A DNA stretch of 64,000 nucleotides, from positions 87,326 to 151,325 of the forward strand of contig JADKFE010000015.1 in assembly GCA_016717595.1 (NCBI GenBank). The letters run 5' to 3'. The notes under the pieces were generated by a model. That model made no database searches. It worked only from the letters and a program-made list of their open reading frames with translations, and was not told where the DNA came from. Below, piece after piece: positions 17,314 to 25,663 of the stretch (position 1 is its first letter; every line of letters begins with the position of its first letter). This DNA is from Deltaproteobacteria bacterium (GTDB lineage: Bacteria > Myxococcota_A > UBA796 > CAJQPC01). The translations under genes were made by a program, and so were the position numbers.

Positions 17314-20300
17314 ATGGGACTCCTCAGAAGTGAGCTGTTTAAACCTACCCTCTTCGTGGGTCTGGGCGGAAACGGCGGCAAGATCATCAACCAGCTCGCG
17401 GGCCGCCTGCGCCGTCACCCCCACTGGGACCGGATCAAGGCGCTCACGCACTTCTTGGCCATCGACACGAACAAGGGCGACCTAGACACCCTCCGTGACG
17501 TGTCGCCCGACTGCCGGTTCTTGATCTCCAACTTCGACGCCCGGGCCTATGTCGACCGCAAGCGGGGCCGCCAAGAGCTGCACGAGGACAAGCTCGTCAC
17601 CCAGTGGTTCCCCGAGGACTACACCCCCCGCAGCGGCGAGACGCCCGGCGCGGGGCAGATCCGCATCGAGAGCCGCCTCAAGCTCTACTTCAACCTAGAG
17701 CAAGACCGCGCCCGAATCCGGGCCAAGATCCGCGACATGCTCTCGGAGATGACCCGCCGGGACGACCCCTGGCGCGACAACGAAGACCGCTGCGTGCGTG
17801 TGATGCTCTACGCCTCCGTGGCCGGCGGCACGGGCTCTGGCGGCTTCTTGCCGTTTGGCTATCTGCTCAAAGAGATGGTCGATGAGGCGGGCTGGGGCCG
17901 GGCCCAGGTGAGCGCGGTGCTGTCGATGCCCACGACGTTTCTGGACAAGGTGCGGAAACACCTCCACAAAGACATCGCCGCCAACGGCTACGCCGCCCTC
18001 AAAGAGCTGGAGCACCTCAACCGCCAGCTCGCCTACCGCGGCGGCTCGGACTCTCTGGAGTTCCACTACGATCCCGGCGCCTTGGACGAGTCCAAACGGT
18101 TCGTCAAGACCCGCCCCTTCGCCATCACCTACATCATCGACCGCCCCGACGCGCTCAGCATCGAGAAGTACGAGCACGCCATCGCGGATGCGTCCTACCT
18201 CCAGATCTTCTCGCCGCTCATGGGCGCCCAGGCCGGTGAGTACGACAACTACGAGAAGCACCAGCGCACCTTGGCGCTTGGGCACTTCTCGACCCACTAC
18301 GGCAGCTTCGGCACCGCCCTGTTGCAGCTCCCCCGCCGGGACATCCTGCGCTACAGCGCCCGGCGTTACGTCGCCCGGGCCTTCGGCGAGTACCTCTGCT
18401 TCGGCGGCGAGCACCCCGACTTCCGCGTTCCGTGGGGAGATCCAGCCTTCCAGCGCCTCGACCCCGAAGAACGAAACCGCCGCGTCGACGAGAAGTTTGT
18501 CGGCTATGTCGCGTGGCGCGCCCAGGCTGAAGAGGCCGCTGAAGAGAAGGGCGTGTTCACCGCCGTCCACAACCAGACCGGCAAAGGCGGCGTGGGCCTA
18601 CGCGGCGGCTTCGCGGCCAAGCTCGGCGAGATCTTCGGGCGTCTAGACGAGCTCATCACCTTGGGCGACCCCGCGCCGACGTCGATCAGCGCCGGCAACC
18701 CCTCGGTGTCAAACGCCATCGCCACTCTGCGCCGCGAGTACGCGGAGTCGCGGGGCAAGGTGCGCGGCCAGCACCTTGAGGCCACCTTGGGCGATCTGCG
18801 CTCGGGGCGGCTCTTGGGCGGCTTCTTCCGGGATCTGGAGGTGAACCCCATCGCCCAGCGCCTGTTCTTGATCAAGCTGCTCTCCGAGCCGTTCATCACG
18901 CCCACTGAAGACGCCGCAGACGGCGAGTACCTCGGCGCCGAGGCCGGCCCGCCCCTGGATCTCGACGCGCCGGAGCTGCGCCAGACCCAGACGCGGCTGG
19001 ACCAAGAGCTCGCCCGCGCGGCGAGCCCCGGCGTGTTCTCCAAGGTGTTTGACTCCGAGAACAAGGCGTTCAACGCCGCCAAACGAAAGGCCCTCGATCA
19101 GGTGCGCTCTTGGGGCGAAGAGCTCCGGGATGATCTGCGCCGGGGCTTCTGGAAGACCTTTGAGGCCGAGCTGCGGCAGGTCGCCGGGGCGATGTTGACC
19201 TCGTACCGGAAGGTCGCCGAGATCGCCGATGAGCAGAGCCGCCTGTTGACCGCCGAGGCCGAGCGTTTCCGCCGCGACCCGGCGGCCTGGCCTGACAGCG
19301 ACATCGCCCAGTATTACCTCGACGCCGAGGTGCTCCGCGACGACCGCCGCCGCGAGCGCCTGTGGAACCTGCTCTACGACCACCAGCTCGACCGCGGCAG
19401 CTTCTACGACCCGGCGAAGATCTTCGCCGTGGTCACCGAGGCCTTCCAGCCCGCCCGCGACCCCGACGGCCGCGTGCGCTCCCGCGACGCCGCGGAGATC
19501 GTCAACGTCGTCAAAGAGCGCCTGCAAGGCGTCGCTGAGGGCGTTTTTGGCCAAGCCTTAGAGGACATGGGCCTCGACCTTCGCACGGGCTTGGAGCTTG
19601 AGCAGCGCTACGTCGCGCTCTTGGAGAGCGGCGCGAACTGGGACGAGCTGCGCCGCACCTCCAAGCTCGACGACGCCATCCGCGCCGTCCCCAAGTCGCG
19701 GGTTCAGACGGGTGTTGAGGACCGCTTCAAGCGCCTCGCCGCGGAGTGTGTGCTGCTCGCCCACATCGACCGCAGCCGGGGCGACGACCCCACCGTTGTG
19801 CCCGCCGACATCTTCTACGCCGGGCTGGCCTCACAGTACGCCTCAGATGAGGCCGACAGCCTCGGCCAGCTCCTCAAGGGGGCGGTCGCGGGGCTCAACT
19901 TTGTGCCCGGCTGGGAGGAGCGTGACTCGTTGGTGCTCTACCGGGCCCTGCTCGGCGTGCCGCTCTACTTCTACAAGAACGTGCGCAGCGAGCTTCAGCC
20001 CTCCTACGAGGCGGTGTACGCGGATCCGCGCCGGGAGTACCCGCTGCACATCGAGGCGAGCTGGGAGAAGTCGCCGGGCCTGCCCAACCTCGACCCTGTG
20101 GAGATGCGCCGGGCTGAAGAGCGCCGGGACGCCGAGCGCGCCGCCGCCAAGGCCCAGTCGAGCCGCTCGGACGAGGTGCGTGGCTTCACCCTCTGCGCGA
20201 TGTTCGGTCAGGTCGTGCGCGGTGAAGATGGCGGCTGGGCCTGGAGCTTCGCCGGTCGCCAGCGGCCCCTGGGCAAGGATCGCGCCGCGGCGTTCGTGGG

Positions 20301-20541
20301 CTTCCGCAGCTTGGACGGTGAGCTTCGTGCGGATCTCGAGTCCGAGGCCAAAGACGCCTGGCGCCGCCAAGGCGCCGACCGGGTCTCCAAGGCCAAGTTG
20401 GCCGAGGACGTGCGCGCCCACGGACGACGCCTCAAGGAGCTCTACGCCGACGCCGTGGCTGAGGGCCGCGACGCCGAGCTCGCCTTCTTGAAGGAGGAGC
20501 GCGCCGCCGTGGAGGCTCTGCTCCTCAGCGTCGAGGGCTGA
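17314..20541 (+). CDS. Tubulin-like (Tubulin_2 type) GTPase
   Basis: A 1075-residue cytosolic protein with the two hallmark GTP sites of the tubulin/FtsZ superfamily. These are an N-terminal Rossmann glycine loop (FVGLGGNGGKIINQL, about 13-27) and the tubulin signature GGTGSGG (about residues 171-177). A second domain (about 200-420) and a long helical C-terminal half with a charged coiled-coil-like segment near 930-955 follow. The length far exceeds FtsZ or TubZ and fits the large bacterial tubulin-like family. It may form filaments or rings beneath the membrane proteins encoded on either side. The ATG at 17314 has GGGAGAGCGG upstream. The function of this family is not established. Confidence 0.85.
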   Translation: MGLLRSELFKPTLFVGLGGNGGKIINQLAGRLRRHPHWDRIKALTHFLAIDTNKGDLDTLRDVSPDCRFLISNFDARAYVDRKRGRQELHEDKLVTQWFPEDYTPRSGETPGAGQIRIESRLKLYFNLEQDRARIRAKIRDMLSEMTRRDDPWRDNEDRCVRVMLYASVAGGTGSGGFLPFGYLLKEMVDEAGWGRAQVSAVLSMPTTFLDKVRKHLHKDIAANGYAALKELEHLNRQLAYRGGSDSLEFHYDPGALDESKRFVKTRPFAITYIIDRPDALSIEKYEHAIADASYLQIFSPLMGAQAGEYDNYEKHQRTLALGHFSTHYGSFGTALLQLPRRDILRYSARRYVARAFGEYLCFGGEHPDFRVPWGDPAFQRLDPEERNRRVDEKFVGYVAWRAQAEEAAEEKGVFTAVHNQTGKGGVGLRGGFAAKLGEIFGRLDELITLGDPAPTSISAGNPSVSNAIATLRREYAESRGKVRGQHLEATLGDLRSGRLLGGFFRDLEVNPIAQRLFLIKLLSEPFITPTEDAADGEYLGAEAGPPLDLDAPELRQTQTRLDQELARAASPGVFSKVFDSENKAFNAAKRKALDQVRSWGEELRDDLRRGFWKTFEAELRQVAGAMLTSYRKVAEIADEQSRLLTAEAERFRRDPAAWPDSDIAQYYLDAEVLRDDRRRERLWNLLYDHQLDRGSFYDPAKIFAVVTEAFQPARDPDGRVRSRDAAEIVNVVKERLQGVAEGVFGQALEDMGLDLRTGLELEQRYVALLESGANWDELRRTSKLDDAIRAVPKSRVQTGVEDRFKRLAAECVLLAHIDRSRGDDPTVVPADIFYAGLASQYASDEADSLGQLLKGAVAGLNFVPGWEERDSLVLYRALLGVPLYFYKNVRSELQPSYEAVYADPRREYPLHIEASWEKSPGLPNLDPVEMRRAEERRDAERAAAKAQSSRSDEVRGFTLCAMFGQVVRGEDGGWAWSFAGRQRPLGKDRAAAFVGFRSLDGELRADLESEAKDAWRRQGADRVSKAKLAEDVRAHGRRLKELYADAVAEGRDAELAFLKEERAAVEALLLSVEG

Positions 20542-20546
20542 GTCCT

Positions 20547-21551
20547 ATGGCCCAAGGGGCGGCGGCGGTGCTCCTGGGGCTTGATCCCTTCGGGCGTGAG
20601 GTGCTGGAGCGCTTTCAGCAGGGCGCCGCCCGCGGGGTGAGCGAGCTCGCCGTGCTCAGCCCCTCGAGCGTGCAAGAGCTGCCCGATCAGCTCGTCCCGG
20701 CGTTGGAGGCGCTCTTACGCGCGGGCCGCGCCGCTGAAGACCGCCGCGAGCCGCGGCTGAACCTGTTCATGTTCGGCGATCTGCTCCACGGTCCGCCGAG
20801 CGCCTTGGCCGCCGCCGTCGCCGCCTGCACGAAGGTGGTCACTGAACGATTCGGCGTGATCTTCCGCAAAGACGCCCCCGAGGCCCAGCGCACGGCGACT
20901 CTGCACCTGCTCGCCTTGGCCCCGCCGCTCTCGGGCGCCGCCGGGGTCGAGGCCGTCGAGCGCCTGGGCATGGTGCTGCGCCAACGCCAGCGCCCGGGGA
21001 GCTACCCGCTGCTGGCGCGGGTTTGGCTGGTGAGCACACACACCCGCGCCGGGGTGCTCACCCCTGAAGAGGTCGTGAACACCTGCGCGGGCTTCGTGCA
21101 GGCCGCCACCGATCCCGATCTCCAGGCTGAAGATGACCTTCGCCAGCGCCTCGCCCACCCGCTGCCCGGCGAGGGGCCCGTGGGGTTTCTGGCCTTGGCG
21201 TCTCTGGATCTGCCCGAGGCCCGCACCCTCCGTTACGCCGCGTGGCGCGCCGCCTGGGAGGGCCTGAGCCTGATCTGCGCCCGGCTGGACCGACCGCCGG
21301 GAGAGCTCGCCGCCACGGAGTCGCCCTTGGAGGCGCTGCGCGGTGAGGGTTGGCTCACGCCGCTCGCCGAGGGCCACGCCGCCCAGCGGGTGCGAAAGGC
21401 CGCCGCGTCGCTCTCCGGCGCCGACAACCACCTCCCGCCGAGATCACCGTCGGCCCCCTCGACGACGCCGAGAGCCTGTCCGCGACCTACGCCGTGCTCC
21501 TCGCGCCCCAGGTCACCGCGCCGCCGACGCGGGGGGCCCACGCCTCCTTAG
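20547..21551 (+). CDS. Degenerate tubulin-like paralogue, 5' part of a frameshifted gene
   Basis: Starts 6 bases after the tubulin-like gene. The opening (VLLGLDPFGREVLERFQQG) aligns by eye with the glycine loop of its neighbour but has lost the GGNGG glycines. LHLLALAPPLSGAAG occupies the place of the GGTGSGG signature without matching it. The segment near bases 21180-21280 (LPEARTLRYAAWRAAWEGL) matches the neighbour's LPRRDILRYSARRYVARAF. I infer a non-GTP-binding partner of the tubulin-like protein. Sensible sequence stops near base 21433 (ADNHLP), and the next frame continues it. One C missing from the CCC at 21434-21436 explains the break, and 20547-22909 is then a 787-residue protein. 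Confidence 0.65.
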   Translation: MAQGAAAVLLGLDPFGREVLERFQQGAARGVSELAVLSPSSVQELPDQLVPALEALLRAGRAAEDRREPRLNLFMFGDLLHGPPSALAAAVAACTKVVTERFGVIFRKDAPEAQRTATLHLLALAPPLSGAAGVEAVERLGMVLRQRQRPGSYPLLARVWLVSTHTRAGVLTPEEVVNTCAGFVQAATDPDLQAEDDLRQRLAHPLPGEGPVGFLALASLDLPEARTLRYAAWRAAWEGLSLICARLDRPPGELAATESPLEALRGEGWLTPLAEGHAAQRVRKAAASLSGADNHLPPRSPSAPSTTPRACPRPTPCSSRPRSPRRRRGGPTPP

Positions 21552-22909
21552 ACGACGCCTTAGGCGCCGCGCGGCAAGCGGAGGCCGCCGCCGCCCAAGA
21601 GGTCCGCGGCACGCTTCGCGCCCTGCTGGACGGCGCTTTGGGCTCTGACACCGGGCTGCGGCGCCTGCCGGAGGTGGAGCAGGGCCTGCGCCACTGGCGC
21701 GCCCGCCTCGCCGACCAGCTCAAAGACGATCAGGCGCTCATCGCCCGGGCCGAGGCGCCCCCCGCCGTGGATGAGTCTGATCGGGAGGTCGTCGAGCGCG
21801 CGCTCTCGGGCCTGCCCACCCGCGGCGCCTTGGTGCGCGTGGCCTTGGCGGCGACTCTGGGGCTCAGCTTGCCGTTGGGGATGCTGTTCTCGGCGGCGCA
21901 GGCCCCCTCAGCGCCGCCCCCCGGGCTCACGCTCAGCGCCCCGACCCTCGCCGCCCCAACCACGGCGGGCGCCGCGCCCATCACCTTGGCTGAGGTCGGC
22001 CCGTGGCTGATCGCGGCGGCGGTCGCGGCCTTGGCCGCCGCGGGCATCGCCTATTGGGCGGGGCGCAGCGCCCGGGCCGAGGCCGCCGAGGCGCTCACCG
22101 CCCGCCGAGACACCTTGGCCGATCGGGCGGCGAGAGGTGGCGGCGGCGCCACAGGGGAAGAGGCCGACCGGCTCCTGCGCCTGCGCACCTTACGCGCCCG
22201 CCGCGACGCCCTCACCGCCGCTGAAGAGCTGCTCACGAGGCTCCAGGCCATTCGCCACGCGGTGCTGGGCTCTCGGGACGCCGCCCGGCAGCGGCTCGTC
22301 GAGCTCGGCGTGAGCCCCCAGCCCGATCCCCTCGCCGACGACCTCCGCGCCTTGTGTGGTGAGCCAACCCTCCTTCACCTGCCGCTTCTGGAGCCGCGTC
22401 CCCTCGCCCGCTGGATCAGCCGCGGCCGCCTCGCCGTTGAGCCCGAGGTCTGGGCCGACCGCCTGCTGCGTGACACCTGGCCTGTCGCCGGGCTGGGTGA
22501 GGACGCCCCCGCCGCCGATCTGGACCAGCTCTACGCCTTGGGGGAGGCCCAGGTGGCGCCGCTGCGAGATCGTTCGCTCTTTGAGGATCCCGAGGCCGCT
22601 GAAGCCGCCGCCGAGGCCGTGCGCCGCTTCGCCCAGCGCGCCGGGAGCGCCTTGGAGCGCCCCATCGAGCCCCTGGACCCCCACGGCGACCCCGCGCCGG
22701 GCCTCCGCGCCGGGGCGCTCCTCGTCATCGCCCCGCTTCGGGGCCGCGGCGTCTTGGAGGAGCCCGTGCGCCGCTCCCCCTGGGCCACGCAGCTCTTGTG
22801 GACCCAAGGCGGCGCGCCGCGGGTGCAGATCCTCCGCACCTGGGAGGGGCACACCTTGGCCGAGCTTCGCCGCGCCTTGGGCCTGCCCGCTGAGGAGGTG
22901 GCGCCATGA
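21350..22909 (+). CDS. 3' part of the tubulin-like paralogue: coiled-coil and two TM segments
   Basis: True coding starts near 21436 (AEITVGPLDD); the first 28 codons of the frame are shadow. It holds a helical region, a hydrophobic segment near bases 21835-21910, a second near 22005-22065 (WLIAAAVAALAAAGIAYWAG), an Ala/Arg-rich coiled coil (about 22070-22320) and a C-terminal alpha/beta domain. The two TM helices would place both large domains in the cytosol and tether the tubulin-like partner to the inner membrane. I recognise no family in the C-terminal domain. Its stop overlaps the ATG of the next gene (ATGA). Confidence 0.65.
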   Translation: MAHAARRGPRRPAGAKGRRVALRRRQPPPAEITVGPLDDAESLSATYAVLLAPQVTAPPTRGAHASLDDALGAARQAEAAAAQEVRGTLRALLDGALGSDTGLRRLPEVEQGLRHWRARLADQLKDDQALIARAEAPPAVDESDREVVERALSGLPTRGALVRVALAATLGLSLPLGMLFSAAQAPSAPPPGLTLSAPTLAAPTTAGAAPITLAEVGPWLIAAAVAALAAAGIAYWAGRSARAEAAEALTARRDTLADRAARGGGGATGEEADRLLRLRTLRARRDALTAAEELLTRLQAIRHAVLGSRDAARQRLVELGVSPQPDPLADDLRALCGEPTLLHLPLLEPRPLARWISRGRLAVEPEVWADRLLRDTWPVAGLGEDAPAADLDQLYALGEAQVAPLRDRSLFEDPEAAEAAAEAVRRFAQRAGSALERPIEPLDPHGDPAPGLRAGALLVIAPLRGRGVLEEPVRRSPWATQLLWTQGGAPRVQILRTWEGHTLAELRRALGLPAEEVAP

Positions 22910-23388
22910 TCGCCTCCGTGCTCGCCGCCTTGGCCGCGACGAACCTCGCTGTGGGCGTCTGGTACGCGTCCTTGTGCTCGGTGCTGTTCGCCTGGGTGCT
23001 CGCGGCTCTGGTCTGCCGCCCCGGGGAGGCCCCCCGCGCCGCCGCCGCCGCCCGGCTCTTGGGCCCCGCCGCCGTCGTCGGGCTGGTCGTGCTCGGCCTG
23101 ATGCGCCTCCTCGATCTCGCGCTACAGAGCGTCAACGGCGGGCCTTTGGGCTGGTGGCGGGACTGGCTCGGCGTGGCCAGCCTCACCGCGAGGCCGGTGC
23201 TCGTGCTCTCGGCGTTTGTTGGCGCCGGCGTTGCCCGTCGGCGTGGTGATCGGCGCGGCGCTTCTGGGCCCGGCGCCAAAGCGCCACGGCACGCCTGGGG
23301 GCTGGGCCTTGGCCGCCTTGCTCGCCGTGGGTGGCTTGGCCCTGCCGCTGTTAAGCCTCAACCCGCCCTACGCCAGCGCCTCGGCTGA
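22906..23388 (+). CDS. Membrane N-terminus of the DUF1998 helicase-like protein, 5' part of a frameshifted gene
   Basis: The ATG at 22906 overlaps the previous stop. Three hydrophobic helices are visible (about bases 22910-22970, 22980-23020 and 23060-23130), and a fourth begins at VLVLSA. From about 23216 this frame becomes Arg-rich noise while the next frame continues a hydrophobic helix. Removing one T from the TTT at 23215-23217 joins them (SALLAPALPVGVVIGAALLG) and gives a 917-residue protein, 22906-25660. The segment therefore anchors the helicase-like domain in the inner membrane. Confidence 0.6.
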   Translation: MIASVLAALAATNLAVGVWYASLCSVLFAWVLAALVCRPGEAPRAAAAARLLGPAAVVGLVVLGLMRLLDLALQSVNGGPLGWWRDWLGVASLTARPVLVLSAFVGAGVARRRGDRRGASGPGAKAPRHAWGLGLGRLARRGWLGPAAVKPQPALRQRLG

Positions 23389-25660
23389 TCCCGTGCTGCT
23401 CGATCTTGTCGGCGCGGGCCCGGCCTTGCTCTTGGCCCTGGCGGCCTGGGCGTCTTCCCGCTGGGAGCCGGCGGTTGAGGCCCCCCGGGCGGCCGCCGGA
23501 GAGCTCCCCCCTCCGGCGCCCGGCGCCGTGGACCTCGCCGAGACCTGGCGCCGCCTGGGCCTCATCGCCCCTCAAGCCGAGCCCCTCACCGCGCGCCCCG
23601 CCGAGGCCAGCCCGCCGCCGGGCCAAGGCCTCGCCGCCGCGTGCTGGGGCAAGGTCGGCGCCGCCGGAGCCCCGCCGACCGCCCTGACCGCGCTCTTTGA
23701 TGGGGTCGAGGCCCACGGCCAGGGGCTCATCCTCTCCGATCTGCCCGATCAGGCTGAGGAGCTCCTGCTCGCGGCGCTCACCTTGGGCGCGGTTCGCCGC
23801 CGGGGGCACTCGGCCTTGCTCGTGAGCGACGCCCCGGAGGGCCTCTTGAGCGCCTTGGGCGACGGCCTCGCCCGGGAGGGCGGCTGGGGCGCCGGGGTGG
23901 TCGTGCGTGGAGAGACGGCTCTGCGAGAGTCGTTGGGCGGCGGTCGCCTGCCCGAGCTCACGACGCTCTCCCTCACCGAGCTCTCGGCCCACGGGGTGCG
24001 GGCGCTGTCCGCCCCCCAGCCCGGCGGCGGCGCGCCGTGGGCCCAAGGCCTCAGCCTCATCCTCCTCTCCCGCCTCGACCGCGGCGCGCCGCTGGAGGTC
24101 ACCCACCGCCTGCTCACCCTGCGTCGCCTGGGCCTCGCGCTCAACGCCGCAGGGGCACGGTACTCCATCGTCGCCACCGGCCTGGGCGGCCCCGCCAGCC
24201 GGGCGCTGTTGGAGCGGGCCTTCCCCGGACTCAACACAAAAGAGCTGCCCATCGGCGCCAAGCCCACCACCCACCTGCGGGTGTGGGTCGCCCAGCCCCA
24301 GGCGCTCGGCGCCCCGGGCCTGCCCTGGGCGCGCCGGGCGATCACCCCCGCCGCCGACGCCGGCCTCCAGACCTCTGTAGGCGATCCCCACGGCGAGTTT
24401 GATCAGCGCGGCGTGGAGCCCCCCGGCGGGCAGACCACCCTCCGTCGTGGCCTCGCCCTGGACGGCGCCTGCTCCGCGAGCGCGCTCAGCGAGGCCTGGC
24501 TCATCGCCGCGTGGCGGGCCCTGCCCCACCGCGCCGCGCGCCAGGGCGACCCACCGTCTCACGACGCCTTGTGGGGCGTGCCCCAGGGCCCGGTCTCCCG
24601 GTTTTTGCTCTCCGACAACAACCTCCTCGGCCTTGAGCGCAGCGGTCGGCTCCCTGCGCCGCGCCCCTTGGCCGGGCTGAACAACCCCGCGCTCAACCGC
24701 GCTCACCTGCGCGCGGCGCTGCGTGAGGGCGCCCCCGATTTAGAGAGCCTCTACGGCCTCTTTGGTCGCTCGTTGGTCGAGCGTGAGCTTGGCGACGCCC
24801 GCTCCGATCGGTTCGCCTTACGCCGCGACGGCGTGTCGGGCGCTCTGCGCAGGGTGCGTCTCGCGCCGAGCCCCACGGAGTCTGTGCCAGATCCTGTACG
24901 CGCCACGGTCACCAGCCAGGTCGTGCGGGTGGTCGACCAGAACGGCGGCCGCCTGCTCGTCGAGGAGGACCGCGCCATCGTCCTCACCCGCTACTACCCC
25001 AAGCGGGTGTTCGCTGTGGGCGCCCAGCGTTACCTCGTGCCGCTTCAAGCGTTTGATGAGAAGCGCGGCGAGCTGCTCGTGGCCCCCTGCGCCGTCACCG
25101 AGCCCCTCACCCGCCCGGTGCTTGAGATCCAGCTCGACGGCCTCGTGCTCGTCGAGTCTGTGCATGAGCTCCGCGACGACACCCTCCATCTGCGCCTCGG
25201 CAGCTACGAGGCCACGATCCTAGAGACCGTGAGCGGCCTACGCGCCGCCGACGGCAGCTCCCTGCGATATGAGCCCGTCCACGCACAGTACCGCAGCCGG
25301 GTGCGGGGCGTGTTCCTCCGCGACGGCGGCGCCCCGGGCGCCCTGACCCACCTCGCCGCGTCCCTGGACGACGCGCTGCGCGCCTTGGTCTTCGCCTCGG
25401 ACGAAGACGTCGAGGTCATCCCCATCGCCGCCGGGACGATCCTCGGGATGCCCGCCGGACTGTGTGTGGTGGATCGCCACGTTCAAGGGGTCGGCGTCGC
25501 CGAGGCCCTGGACACCACGCTCACCGCCGAGGCGCTGCGCTGGGTGCGCGCCATCCTTCAGCGTTGCCCCTGCAGCCACGGCTGCGAGCGCTGCACCCCA
25601 AGAGAGGTCCTAGAGCGAGGCCCCGACAAGGGCGGCGTGCTGCGTCTCTTGGGAGCTTAA
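23216..25660 (+). CDS. DUF1998 helicase-like pseudoenzyme, 3' part of a frameshifted gene
   Basis: TTG 23216 is probably not a real start but the point where the frame is restored. After two more TM helices and a Pro-rich linker comes a region with the order of DUF1998 (MrfA/YprA, DrmB-type) helicases. LILSDLPDQAEELLLAAL replaces Walker A. LILLSRLDRGAP stands where the DEAH box should be. The HRLLTLRRLGLALNAAG helix precedes IVATGLGG, which stands in place of SAT. A C-terminal DUF1998-like part (RYYPKRVFAVGAQRYLVPL) ends in a Cys cluster CPCSHGCERC (about bases 25564-25595), a probable zinc site. Neither Walker motif survives, so ATP-driven unwinding is not expected. It probably scaffolds or binds nucleic acid at the membrane. 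Confidence 0.7.
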   Translation: MLAPALPVGVVIGAALLGPAPKRHGTPGGWALAALLAVGGLALPLLSLNPPYASASADPVLLDLVGAGPALLLALAAWASSRWEPAVEAPRAAAGELPPPAPGAVDLAETWRRLGLIAPQAEPLTARPAEASPPPGQGLAAACWGKVGAAGAPPTALTALFDGVEAHGQGLILSDLPDQAEELLLAALTLGAVRRRGHSALLVSDAPEGLLSALGDGLAREGGWGAGVVVRGETALRESLGGGRLPELTTLSLTELSAHGVRALSAPQPGGGAPWAQGLSLILLSRLDRGAPLEVTHRLLTLRRLGLALNAAGARYSIVATGLGGPASRALLERAFPGLNTKELPIGAKPTTHLRVWVAQPQALGAPGLPWARRAITPAADAGLQTSVGDPHGEFDQRGVEPPGGQTTLRRGLALDGACSASALSEAWLIAAWRALPHRAARQGDPPSHDALWGVPQGPVSRFLLSDNNLLGLERSGRLPAPRPLAGLNNPALNRAHLRAALREGAPDLESLYGLFGRSLVERELGDARSDRFALRRDGVSGALRRVRLAPSPTESVPDPVRATVTSQVVRVVDQNGGRLLVEEDRAIVLTRYYPKRVFAVGAQRYLVPLQAFDEKRGELLVAPCAVTEPLTRPVLEIQLDGLVLVESVHELRDDTLHLRLGSYEATILETVSGLRAADGSSLRYEPVHAQYRSRVRGVFLRDGGAPGALTHLAASLDDALRALVFASDEDVEVIPIAAGTILGMPAGLCVVDRHVQGVGVAEALDTTLTAEALRWVRAILQRCPCSHGCERCTPREVLERGPDKGGVLRLLGA

Positions 25661-25663
25661 TCC

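Noticed and set aside
16590..23220. Programmed ribosomal frameshifting in the tubulin operon
   Set aside because: The breaks need shifts in both directions, lack a shared slippery heptamer with a downstream structure, and resemble homopolymer breaks elsewhere in the window.
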